A program made the position numbers and the translations under genes. The notes beneath the pieces were generated by a model. It ran no database searches and was not told the origin of the DNA. It worked only from the letters and a program-made list of their open reading frames with translations. A DNA stretch of 48,985 nucleotides, taken from Sphingomonas sp. PP-CE-3G-477 (GTDB taxonomy: Bacteria; Pseudomonadota; Alphaproteobacteria; Sphingomonadales; Sphingomonadaceae). Below are positions 48,942 to 48,985 of this stretch, piece after piece. Location: assembly GCF_003050745.1 (NCBI RefSeq), contig NZ_QAOF01000014.1, positions 1 through 48,985 of the forward strand. The letters are read 5' to 3'. Within the stretch, counting starts at the first letter, position 1, and each line of letters starts with the position of its first letter.

Positions 48942-48985
48942 ATGAAGGGACATGTGGGCGGCGGCTTGCGGTTCTCGGGCTCCTC
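48942..48985 (+). CDS. Possible start of a gene leaving the window
   Basis: ATG at 48942 opens a frame reading MKGHVGGGLRFSGS to the window edge. AGGTTAA upstream is a weak ribosome binding site. Only 14 codons are visible, so the product cannot be named; the short distance to the 10-codon ORF is the main reason to list it. Confidence 0.25.
   Translation, partial: MKGHVGGGLRFSGS

Noticed and set aside
1..48985. tRNA, rRNA or CRISPR features
   Set aside because: No cloverleaf with a GGTTCGA-type arm, no rRNA core sequence and no regularly spaced direct repeats were found by reading; a covariance scan would be decisive.

Overview
This window is GC-rich chromosomal DNA from an alphaproteobacterium, most likely Sphingomonas or a close relative. 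The evidence is a C4-pathway 5-aminolevulinate synthase, an aa3-type cytochrome oxidase locus with CtaG, SURF1 and DUF983 proteins, a ybgC-tolQRAB-pal operon, an RskA-type anti-sigma/ECF pair, and many intergenic REP-like hairpin pairs of a kind common in sphingomonads. The species assignment is inference from gene content. No rRNA, tRNA, CRISPR array, transposase or integrase was seen.

Layout. 1-1817 looks accessory: a small membrane protein and an XRE-type regulator overlap behind nested palindromes, followed by an orphan gene. This stretch abuts a dprA that has lost its 3' end. 1818-13605 is mostly housekeeping: dprA-plsY, murI, hemA, a Uma2-type protein, an ECF sigma/anti-sigma/DUF3429 set, rpiB-glyA-small protein-nrdR, a GIY-YIG nuclease fused in frame to a TrmJ-like RNA methyltransferase, a chorismate mutase and rpsD. 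13792-16399 holds an M28 peptidase and agmatine deiminase. 16724-27508 (minus strand) is the cytochrome oxidase locus (ctaC, ctaD, a GT-C-like membrane protein, ctaB, a 45-residue protein, ctaG, ctaE, DUF983, SURF1) followed by thrC and an rRNA methyltransferase. 27850-31754 is a tight plus-strand run: pyrE-pdxJ, acpS-lepB and an AI-2E family permease. 31927-37129 is a cell-surface glycan neighbourhood with two GT4 glycosyltransferases, a multi-spanning membrane protein, a DUF2141 secreted protein and a PMT-like glycosyltransferase. 37364-40484 holds ubiG, divergent lysC and a flavin oxidoreductase. 40832-46656 holds a lipoprotein and the Tol-Pal envelope operon. 47057-48568 is a Wzx-type flippase, and the right edge holds a leader-like region upstream of a gene that leaves the window.

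How it fits together. Several runs are translationally coupled through ATGA, GTGA or TGATG overlaps: rpiB-glyA, pyrE-pdxJ, acpS-lepB, anti-sigma-DUF3429, ctaB-small ORF-ctaG, DUF983-SURF1, thrC-methyltransferase and the glycan operon 33138-35763. REP-like units occupy many of the remaining gaps. They also intrude on genes: they bracket the GIY-YIG domain, sit between tolQ and tolR, and separate two copies of the tolB start.

The points most worth following are the repeat-bracketed GIY-YIG cassette fused to TrmJ, the truncated dprA beside foreign-looking DNA, the duplicated tolB start around a REP unit, and a GNRA-capped hairpin that would hide the Shine-Dalgarno sequence of a 10-codon ORF at the right edge.
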